Source: DATATV01 sp035551355 (GTDB taxonomy: Bacteria > Actinomycetota > Actinomycetes > Mycobacteriales > Pseudonocardiaceae). From it: a stretch of DNA of 50,772 nucleotides. Of this stretch, positions 1 to 8,579 are shown piece by piece. Numbering within the stretch: the stretch's first letter is position 1; each line of letters opens with the position of its first letter. The DNA is taken from NCBI GenBank assembly GCA_035551355.1, contig DASZNF010000121.1, positions 1-50,772 on the forward strand, in the 5' to 3' direction. The notes under the pieces were generated by a model, which saw nothing but the letters and a program-made list of their open reading frames with translations, had not been told where the DNA came from and made no database searches. The translations under genes and the position numbers were made by a program.

Positions 1-243
1 CGCCGCCATAAGCATAAGATCAAATGGTCGGTGGACTCTCGCTCCAACCCACGGAGTCCATACGAATCCATCAACCTGACGCTCGGCTGTGGCTGCGAGC
101 TGACTTGGGAGAATCTGCCAGGTTTCGCATCAGACATGGGGTGGGACGTGCGACACATGGGTGGTAAGAGCACTCCTGAGGGCACCACCGACCCGCTGAA
201 GATGTCATACCGTCTTGACGTAAGACGTAAAACTCTTCAGTGA
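1..243 (+). CDS. Hypothetical protein, 5'-truncated by window edge
   Basis: The frame is open from base 1 to a TGA at 241-243 and gives about 80 residues, so the true start is probably outside the window. An internal GTG at 31 is the first possible start inside it. The product is Cys/Trp-containing (motif GCGCELTWENLPGF) and rather polar. I recognise no family. Its codons are less GC-biased than those of the genes further right, which fits foreign or decaying DNA next to the group II intron. It could be the C-terminal tail of a mobile-element or phage-like gene, but nothing in the sequence proves that. Confidence 0.3.
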   Translation, partial: RRHKHKIKWSVDSRSNPRSPYESINLTLGCGCELTWENLPGFASDMGWDVRHMGGKSTPEGTTDPLKMSYRLDVRRKTLQ

Positions 244-1042
244 CGCTTACCTCTTATTCCCAACCGGCCTGGCGACCAGCCTGCCGCCTCCTTGCTCCCC
301 TTCGGCACTCACCGCCTGTTCAGAGTGCAGCCCGCATCGCCACAGGTCATTTGGCATGGGTCGGCCTGTCAGGTCATCGTCTCTTAAACCGTCGGCTTTG
401 GCCGCGCACGCGACGGGCATGCGGCCCTGCGGAATCTGTCAACCTGAATGATTGCGCCGTGAGGCGCTGTGATCTGAGTGGAGGTGGAAGACCTTCGCCG
501 GGGGCCTGTCGTAGCAGGTCACTGTAGCTGAGGGCAGCCTGATCCGCGTAGCGGCGGGGAGGGCGGGAGCAGCCCTGACAAAGCCGGGAGGTGCCCAGTA
601 CTGCCAGATGGGGCGGGTCCGGCGAGCGTGGCGGAAAGGAGTACGTGAGGAACCGGCGTTGTTACGCCCTTGACCTTGACACTGGCTCAAATCTGGCGGA
701 TATGGGCCGGGTGCGGTGTGTCCCGCTGTGTGCCGTTGCGGCGGGAACTTCCGGGTGGGTATTCATTCGGCCGACCGGGAGGCCACGCTGAATGGCTGCG
801 GCGTAGGCGTGGCGAGGCCGCCGGGGCACAGCCGGGCTCCTAATCCGCTGAGCGGATCGCAGTGAACACGGGAACCGCCCGCTTCCGGTTCCCCGGCGCA
901 GGCATCCGGCCTGCTGTCCGGGGATAGGCGCGCTGACCGCCGAACGGGCGGGCGGGGCGGAGCCGCCGTAGTAGTCCGGGGCCGGGAGAGCCGGTCACAT
1001 GGCGAAGGGCGGCAGCGGTTACGAGAAGGGAAGGAGGCTGCA

Positions 1043-2509
1043 ATGCCGCAAGATGCGCCGCTGAATGGCAGCGCTCCCGGCCCGGCCCCGGAGGGGCCGT
1101 GGTCGCGGGTAGCGGGGATGCAGGCCAAGCTTCACTGTTGGGCGGCGGCCGATCCCGGCCGCCGGTTTGATGACCTGTTTAACCTCGTGCACGACCCGGC
1201 GACGCTGATCGTGGCGTTCGAACGGGTCGCGGGCAACCAGGGCGCGAACACTCCCGGCGTGGACGGCATCACTGCCGAATACGTCGAGAAGGAAGTGGGA
1301 GTGCCCGGATTCCTGGATGACCTGCGGGCCGCCCTCAAGGACGGCTCGTTCCGGGCCCTGGCGGTGCGGGAGCGCATGATTCCCAAGCCGGGCGGGTCAG
1401 GGAAACTGCGGAGGCTGGGTATCCCCGCCATCGCGGACCGGGTGGTCCAGGCTGCGCTCAAGCTGGTGCTGGAACCCATCTTCGAGACGGACTTCGTGCC
1501 CGTCTCCTACGGGTTCCGGCCAAGGCGGCGTGCCCAGGACGCGATCGCCGAGATCCACTTCTACGGCACCCGCGGCTACCGATGGGTGCTGGACGCGGAC
1601 ATCGAGGCGGCCTTCGACAACGTCTCGCACTCGTTCGTCATGGACCGGGTGCGGGCGCGGGTCAAGGACAAGCGCGTGCTGGCACTGGTGAAAGCCTTCC
1701 TCAAGGCCGGGGTGCTCACCGAACTCGGTGAGCACCGCGAGACGCTCACCGGAACGCCGCAAGGCGGCATCCTGTCCCCGCTGATCTTCAATATTGCCAT
1801 GACCGCCCTGGACGAGCACGTGATGGGCGCATGGCAGGAAGGCGGGGTGATGTCGACCGACGGCAGGCGCACTGCCCGGCGCAGGCGTGGCCTGCCGAAC
1901 TGGCGAATTGTCCGCTATGCGGACGATTTCGCCGTGCTGGTCAACGGCAGCGAGCAGGACGCGCTGGGACTGCGCGAGGACATCGCGGGCGTGCTCGCCA
2001 CGATGGGGCTGCGGCTCTCGGGGTCCAAGACCCGCGTGGCGCATATGAGCGAGGGGTTCAGCTTCCTCGGGTTCCGCATCCAGTGGCGCCAGAAGAGGGG
2101 CACCAGCAAGCACTACGTCTACACCTTCATCGGCGACCGGCCCATCCGGTCGCTGAAGGCGAAGATACGCGCGCTGACCCACAGGACATCACAGCTCGAC
2201 CTGGAATGGGTGCTGACCAGGCTGAACCAGGTCATGCACGGCTGGGCCAACTACTTCCGGCACGCGGTCGCCAAGAACGCCTTCGCCATGCTGGACAACT
2301 TCGCCTGGTGGCGGGTTATCCGCATGCTGATGGAACGGCACCGCTGGAGGTGGAAGGACGTCCGCCGCCGGTTCACTGCCCCCTCCGGGCGGTGGCTGCC
2401 GGTCACGGCGGGCGGCGCGGAGCTCCGGCCCATCGCGGCCATACCGGTTACCCGGTACCGTTACCGCGGCACCCAGATCCCCAGTCCATGGGCGGCTGAA
2501 CCAGCCTGA
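1043..2509 (+). CDS. ltrA: Group II intron reverse transcriptase/maturase
   Basis: Intron-encoded protein of 488 residues. It binds the intron RNA to promote splicing and reverse-transcribes it during retrohoming. The RT fingers/palm domain covers roughly residues 45-350: IPKPGGSGKLRRLGIP, GFRPRRRAQDAI, the first catalytic Asp region (VLDADIEAAFDNV), TPQGGILSPL and the active site YADDF. The maturase X domain follows (LNQVMHGWANYFR) to about residue 450. No HNH endonuclease with its Cys pairs follows, so this is an endonuclease-less type that would rely on replication forks or nicked DNA for priming. Start chosen at ATG 1043, which has a strong AAGGAGG Shine-Dalgarno just upstream. It looks intact and may be active. 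Confidence 0.95.
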   Translation: MPQDAPLNGSAPGPAPEGPWSRVAGMQAKLHCWAAADPGRRFDDLFNLVHDPATLIVAFERVAGNQGANTPGVDGITAEYVEKEVGVPGFLDDLRAALKDGSFRALAVRERMIPKPGGSGKLRRLGIPAIADRVVQAALKLVLEPIFETDFVPVSYGFRPRRRAQDAIAEIHFYGTRGYRWVLDADIEAAFDNVSHSFVMDRVRARVKDKRVLALVKAFLKAGVLTELGEHRETLTGTPQGGILSPLIFNIAMTALDEHVMGAWQEGGVMSTDGRRTARRRRGLPNWRIVRYADDFAVLVNGSEQDALGLREDIAGVLATMGLRLSGSKTRVAHMSEGFSFLGFRIQWRQKRGTSKHYVYTFIGDRPIRSLKAKIRALTHRTSQLDLEWVLTRLNQVMHGWANYFRHAVAKNAFAMLDNFAWWRVIRMLMERHRWRWKDVRRRFTAPSGRWLPVTAGGAELRPIAAIPVTRYRYRGTQIPSPWAAEPA

Positions 2510-2525
2510 CGGCAGGAACCGTGGA

Positions 2526-2559
2526 GAGCCCGTTGCGTTGAGAGGCGCACGGCGGGTTC
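2526..2559 (+). ncRNA. Group II intron domain V hairpin
   Basis: Exactly 34 nt, the canonical size. The lower helix pairs GAGCCCG with CGGGTTC and contains the catalytic AGC triad at 2527-2529. The upper helix pairs GCGTT with GGCGC and is closed by a GAGA (GNRA) tetraloop. A small bulge separates the two helices, as in other domain V structures. It lies 16 bases after the maturase stop codon, as expected. Confidence 0.85.
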
Positions 2560-2622
2560 GGCGAGAGGTCCGGGGAGACGGGCCGGGAGCAATCCCAGCA
2601 CCGCGCCCCGGGCCTACTCAGC

Positions 2623-3184
2623 GACCAGTGGGTGTTAGGCGGATTCGGCGTCGGTTTGCTGGCCGCTGTTGTCGGCTGGTTGGTTGATCCAGGCGGTGTC
2701 GGGTAGATCCAGGATCTTCGGCGCGGTGGTGATCACCGAACCGGGCCGGGTACCGGGCACGGGCGTCGGCGAGCACGATGCGTCGGAACGACGGTGCGAC
2801 GGTGCGACGACATGGCAGATGTCGACCGTCGGCGGCTCGCTCTGCCACGCCAGTCTGATCCGACGCACGACCGCCAGCCAGAAACCGGAGAACACCACCA
2901 GCAGTTCCGCAGGCCGCGCGCCGCCAGGTGCGTGGCGAGATCGCGCACCGCCGAGTCCGGAATCAGATCCGTCGAGTCCGCCGCGAGTCTGCGCCCGGCC
3001 GACGCCGGGCATCCCTGTGGAAAGCCCATTTCAATCTGGCCGCTGTCGCTCGGCCGTTCTCCGGCAGCAGCCGTTCGAGGACGAAGACCTCGGCGCCGAC
3101 ACCCTGTTCTGTCAGTCTGTCGGCCAGCGGCAGCCCGGGGACGTGGACTCCGAGCGCCACACCGGAGGTCAGCAGCCCGATCAT
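2623..3184 (-). pseudogene. Degenerate gene, possibly glycosyltransferase-like N-terminal part
   Basis: Minus-strand coding signal starts at ATG 3184, overlapping the kinase stop (ATGA), and opens with MIGLLTSGVALGVHVPG, a hydrophobic strand followed by a helix as in a nucleotide-binding fold. The signal then changes frame at least twice: LAADSTDLIPDSAVRDLATHL is in a second frame, and VVFSGFWLAVVRRIRLAW in a third. No single frame is open across it. The 3' end meets the group II intron. The N-terminal pattern resembles GT-B-like sugar transferases found beside sugar or aminoglycoside-type kinases, but this is memory-based and weak. I regard the locus as a dead gene of uncertain family. Confidence 0.5.
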
Positions 3185-4194
3185 TGCCCGCTACCCGCCA
3201 GAACGTCGAGTTCGGTGCGCATCGGGGGACCGACCATACGGTGCAACGCCGCGCGTTCCCGTTCGGGATAGCCGCGTGGCACGCTCTCCACCAGCATGAT
3301 CAGGTACAGGTAACAGCGGTACAGCGAGAGCCGCCGCCGGGTCTGGTCGTCGAACGTGACCGTGCCGCCGGCTTCCCGGTAGCCGGTCAGGAAGTCCGTG
3401 TCCTTCTCGATGTCGGACAACAGCGCCAGGGAGACGAAGTCAGCGACCGGGTCACCCCAGAACGCCCGCTCACCGTCGATCAGTCCGCCGATCTCCGGCC
3501 TGCCGTGCCCGAAGTCGACAAGGATGTTGCCGTTCCACAGGTCGAAGTGGACGAGCTTGGGGGTGTGCACGTCGGCCAGCACGTCCCTGTTCGCCCGTAC
3601 CAGTTCGGCCAGGTCGGCGACGGGCAGGGGCAACGGCGCCGCGAACCGCTCGGCGTCGGCGAACAACGCGCCGAACATGCCGTCGACCGCCTCCGGCCAA
3701 TCGCGGGCCAGCGCGACGTGAGCGCGAGGATAGCCGAACCCGTCGCCGGTGACCCGGTGCAGCGCTGCGACCATCCTGCCCAGGTCGCAGCGCAACCGCG
3801 CCCTGTCGGTCGGCTCGATCCGGTCACGCCTGCTGTGCCAGGAGTGCCCAGGGCGTTCCTGGTACAGCAGGACGTCGCCGTCGACCACGGAGCGGGTGAA
3901 GTCGGCGTGCACGACCTCCGGTGTCGGCACCGACGGCAGCGGCGCGGCCGCGCGGTAGAACACGGCCTCTGCATGCGTCAGGCCCGACTCGTAGGTCATC
4001 AGCGGCGTGCCCGAGGTCGGCGAGATCTTCAGCACCAGACCGGACCCGTCGCGCAGGTGTATCAGGTGCACGGTGTTGAACGTGCCCTCGGTGAGTTCCT
4101 CGACCGAAGCGATCGACGGCAGGTCCACTCCGCAACTGACCAGGACCCGGTCCACCTCCACCCGGTCGGACCGACGCTGGTATCCGGCTGTCAC
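3181..4194 (-). CDS. Aminoglycoside phosphotransferase (APH)-fold kinase
   Basis: 337-residue cytosolic kinase of the APH/choline-kinase superfamily, which transfers the gamma-phosphate of ATP to a small-molecule hydroxyl. The catalytic loop is HFDLWNGNIL (HxDxxxxN) and the metal-binding motif is LIDGERAFWGDP, where the usual DxD is DGE. The N-lobe has a Gly-rich strand (EELTEGTFNTVHLI) and a probable ATP-anchoring Lys in LVLKISPT. Start is GTG 4194 with GGGAGA upstream. It is translationally coupled (ATGA) to the decayed gene downstream. The substrate cannot be read from the sequence: resistance, sugar or amino-alcohol kinases all share these motifs. Its partner gene is dead, so it may be a relic of a lost pathway. 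Confidence 0.85.
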   Translation of the reverse strand: MTAGYQRRSDRVEVDRVLVSCGVDLPSIASVEELTEGTFNTVHLIHLRDGSGLVLKISPTSGTPLMTYESGLTHAEAVFYRAAAPLPSVPTPEVVHADFTRSVVDGDVLLYQERPGHSWHSRRDRIEPTDRARLRCDLGRMVAALHRVTGDGFGYPRAHVALARDWPEAVDGMFGALFADAERFAAPLPLPVADLAELVRANRDVLADVHTPKLVHFDLWNGNILVDFGHGRPEIGGLIDGERAFWGDPVADFVSLALLSDIEKDTDFLTGYREAGGTVTFDDQTRRRLSLYRCYLYLIMLVESVPRGYPERERAALHRMVGPPMRTELDVLAGSGQ

Positions 4195-4227
4195 GCCGTC
4201 TCTCCCATTCGTCTACGGCGGGCGTCC

Positions 4228-4530
4228 GTGTGGATCGCCGCCATCAGGCATATCTGCGGCGCGCCCGGTTCCGCGCCCCATGGTTCACCGTCGCCAGCCA
4301 CCGGCACCGGCAACGAAACCGGCCTGCGCGCCTATTCGGCGACCTGCCTGCGCCGAACCTGGGTCTACCAGGACTTCTCCGACCGCAACACACTCATGCT
4401 GCACGACGCTGGAAACCCTGTCCGCAGCGGCACTTTCCGCCGCGGCATCGCCCGTGCCCAACTGGCCCGCCTGCTCACCTCCCGCGCCGAACTCCGCTCC
4501 TACGCCGAGTTGACGGCCGGCCTTGGGTGA
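4228..4530 (+). CDS. Hypothetical protein or gene remnant
   Basis: A 100-codon frame starting at GTG 4228 and ending four bases before the end of the convergent oxidoreductase gene. The second half (CLRRTWVYQDFSDRNTL onward, rich in Arg/Leu/Ala helices) looks protein-like. The first third is Pro/Ser/Gly-rich and less convincing. No Shine-Dalgarno is visible and I recognise no family. It may be the C-terminal remnant of a larger gene. Confidence 0.28.
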   Translation: MWIAAIRHICGAPGSAPHGSPSPATGTGNETGLRAYSATCLRRTWVYQDFSDRNTLMLHDAGNPVRSGTFRRGIARAQLARLLTSRAELRSYAELTAGLG

Positions 4531-4533
4531 GTC

Positions 4534-5487
4534 TCAGCGGGCCTGCGCGGTGACCACCGCCCGGCCCCGGATCTTCCCGGCCCGCAACCGCCCCAGTGTC
4601 AGCGCGGCCTCGGCCAGATCGAACCGCTGCACCGGCACGCTCAACTCGCCTGCCGCGAGCCGTCGCACCAGCCCACCAGCCACCTCCCGGGCGCGGCGCT
4701 CCTGGCGGATCATGTTGACCGGCAGCAGCGCCACATCGTCGAGCAGCCAGGACGGCAGGTCGATGCGCACCTCCGTGCCGGTCACGTAGCCGATCACCAC
4801 CGCGCGCCCGCCCGGCCGCGCCCACCGGGTCCGCTCGATCAGCCCGGCCCCGCCGAGGGTGTCGACGATCAACGAAGCCGAACGCCGCTTGGCCAGTTCC
4901 TCGGTCGCCTGCGACCACACCGGCTCGACCCTGTCGGGCACCTCGGCCAACTGGTCTTCCCGGCCGACCACGCCGATCACTTTCGCCCCGGCGGCCAGCG
5001 CCTGCTGGGCGACCATCGAGCCCACCGCCCCAGCCGCGCCGACGACGATGACCTCCTCGCCCTCGGCCAGCCGCGCCACATCATGCAAGGCCACATACGC
5101 GGTGGTCGCGGGCACGAAGAAGGTCGCGGCGACCTCGGGCGGCAGCTCGTGGTGCAGCCGGGTGACCGCCTTGGCCGGGACGCTGACCCGCTCGGTCCAG
5201 GTGCCGTCGCGCAGCAGGCCGAGCCCGCCGCCGCGCAACATCACCTGGCAACCAGGCTCCAGCCCGGACCCCGGATCGGACTCCAGCACGATCCCGGCGC
5301 CCTCGACCCCGCCGACATAGGGCAGATCGGGCCGCATGCCGAACTCGCCGCCGGCGATGGTGACATCCAGGTGGGCGACCGCGCCGGCCCGCACCTCGAC
5401 CAGCACCTGGCCGTCGCCGCGAACCGGTTCCGGGATCTCGTCCAGCACCGGCGGCTGGCCCCAGGCGTGGAACCTGGCCGCCCGCAT
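4534..5487 (-). CDS. Zinc-less MDR-family oxidoreductase (quinone reductase-like)
   Basis: 317-residue medium-chain dehydrogenase/reductase. The N-terminal GroES-like domain (RAARFHAWGQPPVLDEIPEP) is followed by the nucleotide-binding Rossmann motif VVGAAGAVGSMVAQQA around residue 145. The catalytic-zinc Cys and structural four-Cys loop are absent, as in the NADPH:quinone oxidoreductase branch. It probably reduces an enone, quinone or aldehyde intermediate using NAD(P)H. It is the last gene of the minus-strand catabolic operon. Its ATG at 5487 overlaps the upstream hydrolase stop by one base (TGATG), so it is translationally coupled. Substrate unknown. Confidence 0.9.
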   Translation of the reverse strand: MRAARFHAWGQPPVLDEIPEPVRGDGQVLVEVRAGAVAHLDVTIAGGEFGMRPDLPYVGGVEGAGIVLESDPGSGLEPGCQVMLRGGGLGLLRDGTWTERVSVPAKAVTRLHHELPPEVAATFFVPATTAYVALHDVARLAEGEEVIVVGAAGAVGSMVAQQALAAGAKVIGVVGREDQLAEVPDRVEPVWSQATEELAKRRSASLIVDTLGGAGLIERTRWARPGGRAVVIGYVTGTEVRIDLPSWLLDDVALLPVNMIRQERRAREVAGGLVRRLAAGELSVPVQRFDLAEAALTLGRLRAGKIRGRAVVTAQAR

Positions 5488-6341
5488 CAGTCCGCGGCCT
5501 TACGCAGGAACGCCAGGCTGATCGGGTTGTAGCGGTCGGCCTGCTCGTGCTGCGGCCAGTGCCCGCAGTTCTCGAACAGCTCCAGCTGGGAGCCGGGGAT
5601 GGCCTCGTGCATGGCGGCGGCCTCGGGCACTTCGCCGAACGGGTTCTGCCGGCCCCAGACGATCAGCGTCGGCTGGGTGATCCGGGCCAGGTCGTCCGGC
5701 CGCAGCAGGTTGCGCTGCCGCCGCTGCATGTCCTGCAACGACAGCAGATTGTCCACATTGGACACGAAGTCCGGCTGATGGTAGATGGCGTGCCGCACCT
5801 GCACCAGTTCCTCGGTGGCGTCGGCCTCGCCGGCCATCAGCAGCCGCAGCCGCTCGCGGGTCAGCTCGATGTCGTCGCTGGCCACGGCCTGCTTGGTGCT
5901 GGTCCGGATGCGCTCCATCACCGCCGGGTTGGCCACCGTGCCGCCGGCGCACAGCAGTTGCAGGCTGCGCACCCGCTCTGGATGGTCGATCGCGGCCCGC
6001 GCGCCGACCCAGCCGCCCAGCGACTCGCCCACGACATGCGCCTTTTCCACACCGACGGCGTCGAGGTAGTCGAGCAGGTGGCGGACGTAGTCGGCGATCT
6101 CGTAGGGGTGGTCGGGCTTGCCGGTGTAGCCGTGGCCGAGCATGTCGATGGCGTGCAGGTCGTACTCGGCGTGCGCGGTGAAGTTGCGGGTGAACGCCTC
6201 CAGGTGGCCGCTGGTGCCATGCAGGAACACCACGGCGTGGGCGTCCGGGTTCCCGGCGCGCAGCGCGCGGGTCGGCACGCCGCCCGCGTCGACGTACTCC
6301 ACGCGGTGCGGCAGCGGACTGAGTTCGGTCCAGATGGTCAC
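5487..6341 (-). CDS. Alpha/beta hydrolase (meta-cleavage-hydrolase-like)
   Basis: 284-residue alpha/beta-fold hydrolase. The oxyanion strand is VVFLHGTSGHLEAF, the nucleophile elbow is GESLGG, the acid lies after LIVWGRQNPFGE, and the catalytic His is in NCGHWPQHEQ. The C-terminal GHW..xE is typical of C-C hydrolases of the MhpC/BphD type that split vinylogous diketones made by extradiol dioxygenases. Start is GTG 6341, overlapping the stop of the small peptide gene (GTGA). It sits in the operon with a LigB dioxygenase and a second hydrolase, so two consecutive or alternative hydrolytic steps are likely. Confidence 0.88.
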   Translation of the reverse strand: MTIWTELSPLPHRVEYVDAGGVPTRALRAGNPDAHAVVFLHGTSGHLEAFTRNFTAHAEYDLHAIDMLGHGYTGKPDHPYEIADYVRHLLDYLDAVGVEKAHVVGESLGGWVGARAAIDHPERVRSLQLLCAGGTVANPAVMERIRTSTKQAVASDDIELTRERLRLLMAGEADATEELVQVRHAIYHQPDFVSNVDNLLSLQDMQRRQRNLLRPDDLARITQPTLIVWGRQNPFGEVPEAAAMHEAIPGSQLELFENCGHWPQHEQADRYNPISLAFLRKAAD

Positions 6342-6451
6342 GGTTGCGCGCTCCTGTTGATCCGGTGCACCTGGGTGTTGCTGCGCGCGGCCAGCTTGCG
6401 CAGCCCCACCGCCAGGGCGACCGCGGTGGACAGTGCGATCAGGTATTTCAT
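6338..6451 (-). CDS. 37-residue putative membrane peptide
   Basis: A very small gene sandwiched between two hydrolase genes. Its ATG (6451) overlaps the stop of the upstream hydrolase (ATGA) and its TGA overlaps the GTG start of the downstream one (GTGA). The product begins MKYLIALSTAVALAVGL, a single hydrophobic helix of about 16 residues with a positive N-terminus, followed by a basic polar tail (RKLAARSNTQVHRINRS). It could be a short membrane anchor or a signal-like peptide, or just a coupling ORF keeping ribosomes on the mRNA. Exact overlap on both sides argues that it is translated. No family recognised. Confidence 0.6.
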   Translation of the reverse strand: MKYLIALSTAVALAVGLRKLAARSNTQVHRINRSAQP

Positions 6452-7308
6452 GGCTTTTCTCCGGCGACGGAATTGAGGAATCCGCTGACCACGGAATAGA
6501 AGGCGTGCGGCCGTTCCTCCTGAAGATGATGGGAGGAATGGTCCATCACATGCAGGTTCCCGTTCGGCACCATCCGGGCCAGCATCAGCGGATAATCCGG
6601 AGTGAGAAACGCGTCCTGCATACCCCAGATGAACAGTACCGGCGCGGCGATCCGGCCCAGTTCCGCGGTGAGGTCCTGCCAGTCCCCGCGGGGCGAGTCG
6701 GACATCGCGGCCAGTTCCCGCTCACCCGGGTCCAGGCTCTGCTGGAAGCGCAATTCCACGGTTTCCCCGGGCAGCGCGTCCGGGTCGTACCACTCCAGCC
6801 GGGTGATCAGCTGGCGCATCTTCTCCCTGCTCGGCCCGTCGCCGCCGTAGTAGACGTCCCGGGCGTTGCGGCCGCGCCGGCCGCCCTCGGGCAGCGGGGC
6901 AAGTGGACCGTAGAACACCGGCATGCTGCCGGTCACCACCAGCGCACCCACCCGGTCCGGGTATTTCGCGGCCAGATTCAGCGCGATCGTGCCACCCCAG
7001 GAATTACACACGAAATCCGCCCGCTCAATCCCGAGCGTGTCCAGCAGACCAACGGTTTTCGCCGCGTGATGATCCCACATCGGCCCGGAAATCAGGGATT
7101 TCTCCGATTTCCCGTACTGCTGGATATCCACCAGCAAACACCGACGATCGGCGGCGAACAATGGCGCGACCGGCCCGAAATCGCTCCACGCCGTGCAGCC
7201 CGGGCCACCGCCGTGCAGGAACACGATGTCCGTGCCGACGCCGAGATCGTGGTAGTGGTACCGGATCCCGTCGCCATCGGCGTAGTGGCTTTCCGGAGGT
7301 GGTGTCAT
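6448..7308 (-). CDS. Meta-cleavage product hydrolase, alpha/beta fold
   Basis: 286-residue C-C bond hydrolase of the BphD/HsaD class. HGGGPG at residues 32-37 is the characteristic oxyanion-hole loop of this class, Ser103 in CNSWGG is the nucleophile, DAFLTPD supplies the acid, and the histidine is in DHSSHHLQEERP. These enzymes hydrolyse the 2-hydroxy-6-oxo-dienoate formed when an extradiol dioxygenase opens a catechol ring. The gene overlaps the upstream M20-like gene (ATGA) and the downstream 37-residue ORF. The LigB dioxygenase is two genes upstream, so its ring-opened product is the likely substrate. Confidence 0.9.
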   Translation of the reverse strand: MTPPPESHYADGDGIRYHYHDLGVGTDIVFLHGGGPGCTAWSDFGPVAPLFAADRRCLLVDIQQYGKSEKSLISGPMWDHHAAKTVGLLDTLGIERADFVCNSWGGTIALNLAAKYPDRVGALVVTGSMPVFYGPLAPLPEGGRRGRNARDVYYGGDGPSREKMRQLITRLEWYDPDALPGETVELRFQQSLDPGERELAAMSDSPRGDWQDLTAELGRIAAPVLFIWGMQDAFLTPDYPLMLARMVPNGNLHVMDHSSHHLQEERPHAFYSVVSGFLNSVAGEKP

Positions 7309-8579
7309 CGTTGTCCTTTCCCGGTGGTGGCCAGGGTGATGCGGGCCAGCACCTCGGCCAGGCGCCGCATGGCGCGCACGTCCACGGTGTTCATGCCCGC
7401 GCTGAAGTCGATGTCATCGCCGATGACCTTGGGCATGCCGATCCGCACGGTCGGGATGCCGCGGGCGCGCAGGATGTTCGCGTCGGTGGCGCCGCTGTTC
7501 TCAGCCGAAGGCTCGTGCGGCCGGCCGACGGCCCGCTCCCACGCGGCGATCGCGATCCGCGCGATCGGCGTGTCCGGCGGGGTGTGGCTGCCCGGGATGG
7601 CCAGCACCATCTCCAACCCGAGCTCGACACCCAGTTCCGCGGCCAGCCGGTCGACGAACGAGCCCAGCTCGCGTTTGATCGCCAGCGGAGTGGTTTCCGG
7701 GGTGATCCGGATGTCGAGCCGGATCCGGCAGGCGGCCGGGGTGACGGCGAGCATCCGTTCCCAGCCACCGGCGATCGAGCCGATGATCCCCTGCGGCGCG
7801 GCCGTGCCGGTCCGATGCCGCGCCGGATACTCGGCCAGCCAGCCTTCCAGTCGAGTCACCACCTCGGCCGCGGTGACGATCGGATTCCGGTAGGGCAGCC
7901 GGTGGCGGCTGCCGGCGTAGGTGTGGATACCGGGCACGGTGATCTCGAACCAGCACAGCCCGACCTCCTCGTGCGCCACGAAGTCGCCGGGCTTGGCGAT
8001 CACCGCGTAGTCGGTGTGCCAGCCACGTTCGAGCAGGAACGAGCAGCCCACGCCCTGCCCGGTGTTCGCGCGGGCCGGGTAGCCGGGCGACTCGATCGCG
8101 TTGGTGGGCATGCCACCCGCGCCGAACGCCACCACCACGTCCCCGGCGAGCTCCGGCCGCAGCGCCCCCAGCGCCTCGGCCAGCACCAGGATGCAGGCCG
8201 CGTGCCCCTTGGGGTTGCTCGCACCGAGCCCGGTCACGAACGGGCCGTCGTCGCGGGCCGCGGGCCGCATGTCCGGCCGGAGTTCCGGTCCGATCCAGGG
8301 CAGGTCGATATCGGGTTCGCCGCTGGTCAGCGTGTCGATCGGCGCGTACAGCAGCAGATCCGGACCGCTGCCCGCGCCGCGCAGCCGGCCGACCGCGTTG
8401 GCCTGGAACTCGTCCAGATACTGGGTGGTCGCGGCGAACCCAGCTTTGGCGAGCCGTTCGGTGAGCAGCCGGGCCAGTGGCGCTTCCCGGCCAGTCGGGC
8501 TGGCGATGTCGGTCACCGCGTGCACGGCCTCGCGCAGCCGGTCCTCGGTGACGTACCCCAGGATCTCGTCGAGCATCAT
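7305..8579 (-). CDS. M20-peptidase-like protein lacking the metal ligands
   Basis: 424 residues with the overall layout of ArgE/DapE-type M20 deacylases: catalytic domain, lid, and a C-terminal ATDANILRARGIPTVRIG stretch. The metal-binding positions are changed. GHxDT is replaced by APIDT (residues 79-83), the bridging-Asp motif by GASNPKGH (119-126), the EE pair by GAGGMPTN, and the last His region reads SAGMNTVDV. A di-zinc centre is therefore unlikely. It may be a metal-independent hydrolase, a binding protein or a lyase using the M20 scaffold. Start is ATG 8579 (MM), overlapping the dioxygenase stop. The open frame upstream of this is not coding. Confidence 0.85.
   Translation of the reverse strand: MMLDEILGYVTEDRLREAVHAVTDIASPTGREAPLARLLTERLAKAGFAATTQYLDEFQANAVGRLRGAGSGPDLLLYAPIDTLTSGEPDIDLPWIGPELRPDMRPAARDDGPFVTGLGASNPKGHAACILVLAEALGALRPELAGDVVVAFGAGGMPTNAIESPGYPARANTGQGVGCSFLLERGWHTDYAVIAKPGDFVAHEEVGLCWFEITVPGIHTYAGSRHRLPYRNPIVTAAEVVTRLEGWLAEYPARHRTGTAAPQGIIGSIAGGWERMLAVTPAACRIRLDIRITPETTPLAIKRELGSFVDRLAAELGVELGLEMVLAIPGSHTPPDTPIARIAIAAWERAVGRPHEPSAENSGATDANILRARGIPTVRIGMPKVIGDDIDFSAGMNTVDVRAMRRLAEVLARITLATTGKGQR

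Larger units (their letters stand above)
459..2622 (+). mobile_element. Group II intron (with maturase ORF)
   Basis: A self-splicing, mobile retroelement. The 5' end is placed at a GTGAG at 459, followed by about 580 bases of structured non-coding RNA (domains I-III). The maturase ORF (1043-2509) lies in domain IV. A 34-nt domain V is at 2526-2559, and a GC-rich hairpin ending in CCTACTC near 2619 resembles domain VI. The total of about 2.16 kb is normal for a bacterial group II intron. The boundaries are inferred from motifs: the 3' end could be a few bases either side of 2622, and the 5' end lacks the more usual GTGCG. The intron lies at the 3' end of a decayed minus-strand gene. Confidence 0.7.

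Noticed and set aside
2794..4530. 578-codon plus-strand open frame opposite the kinase gene
   Set aside because: It is the high-GC antisense shadow of the APH-fold kinase. Only its last 100 codons, past the kinase, were kept, as a weak hypothetical.
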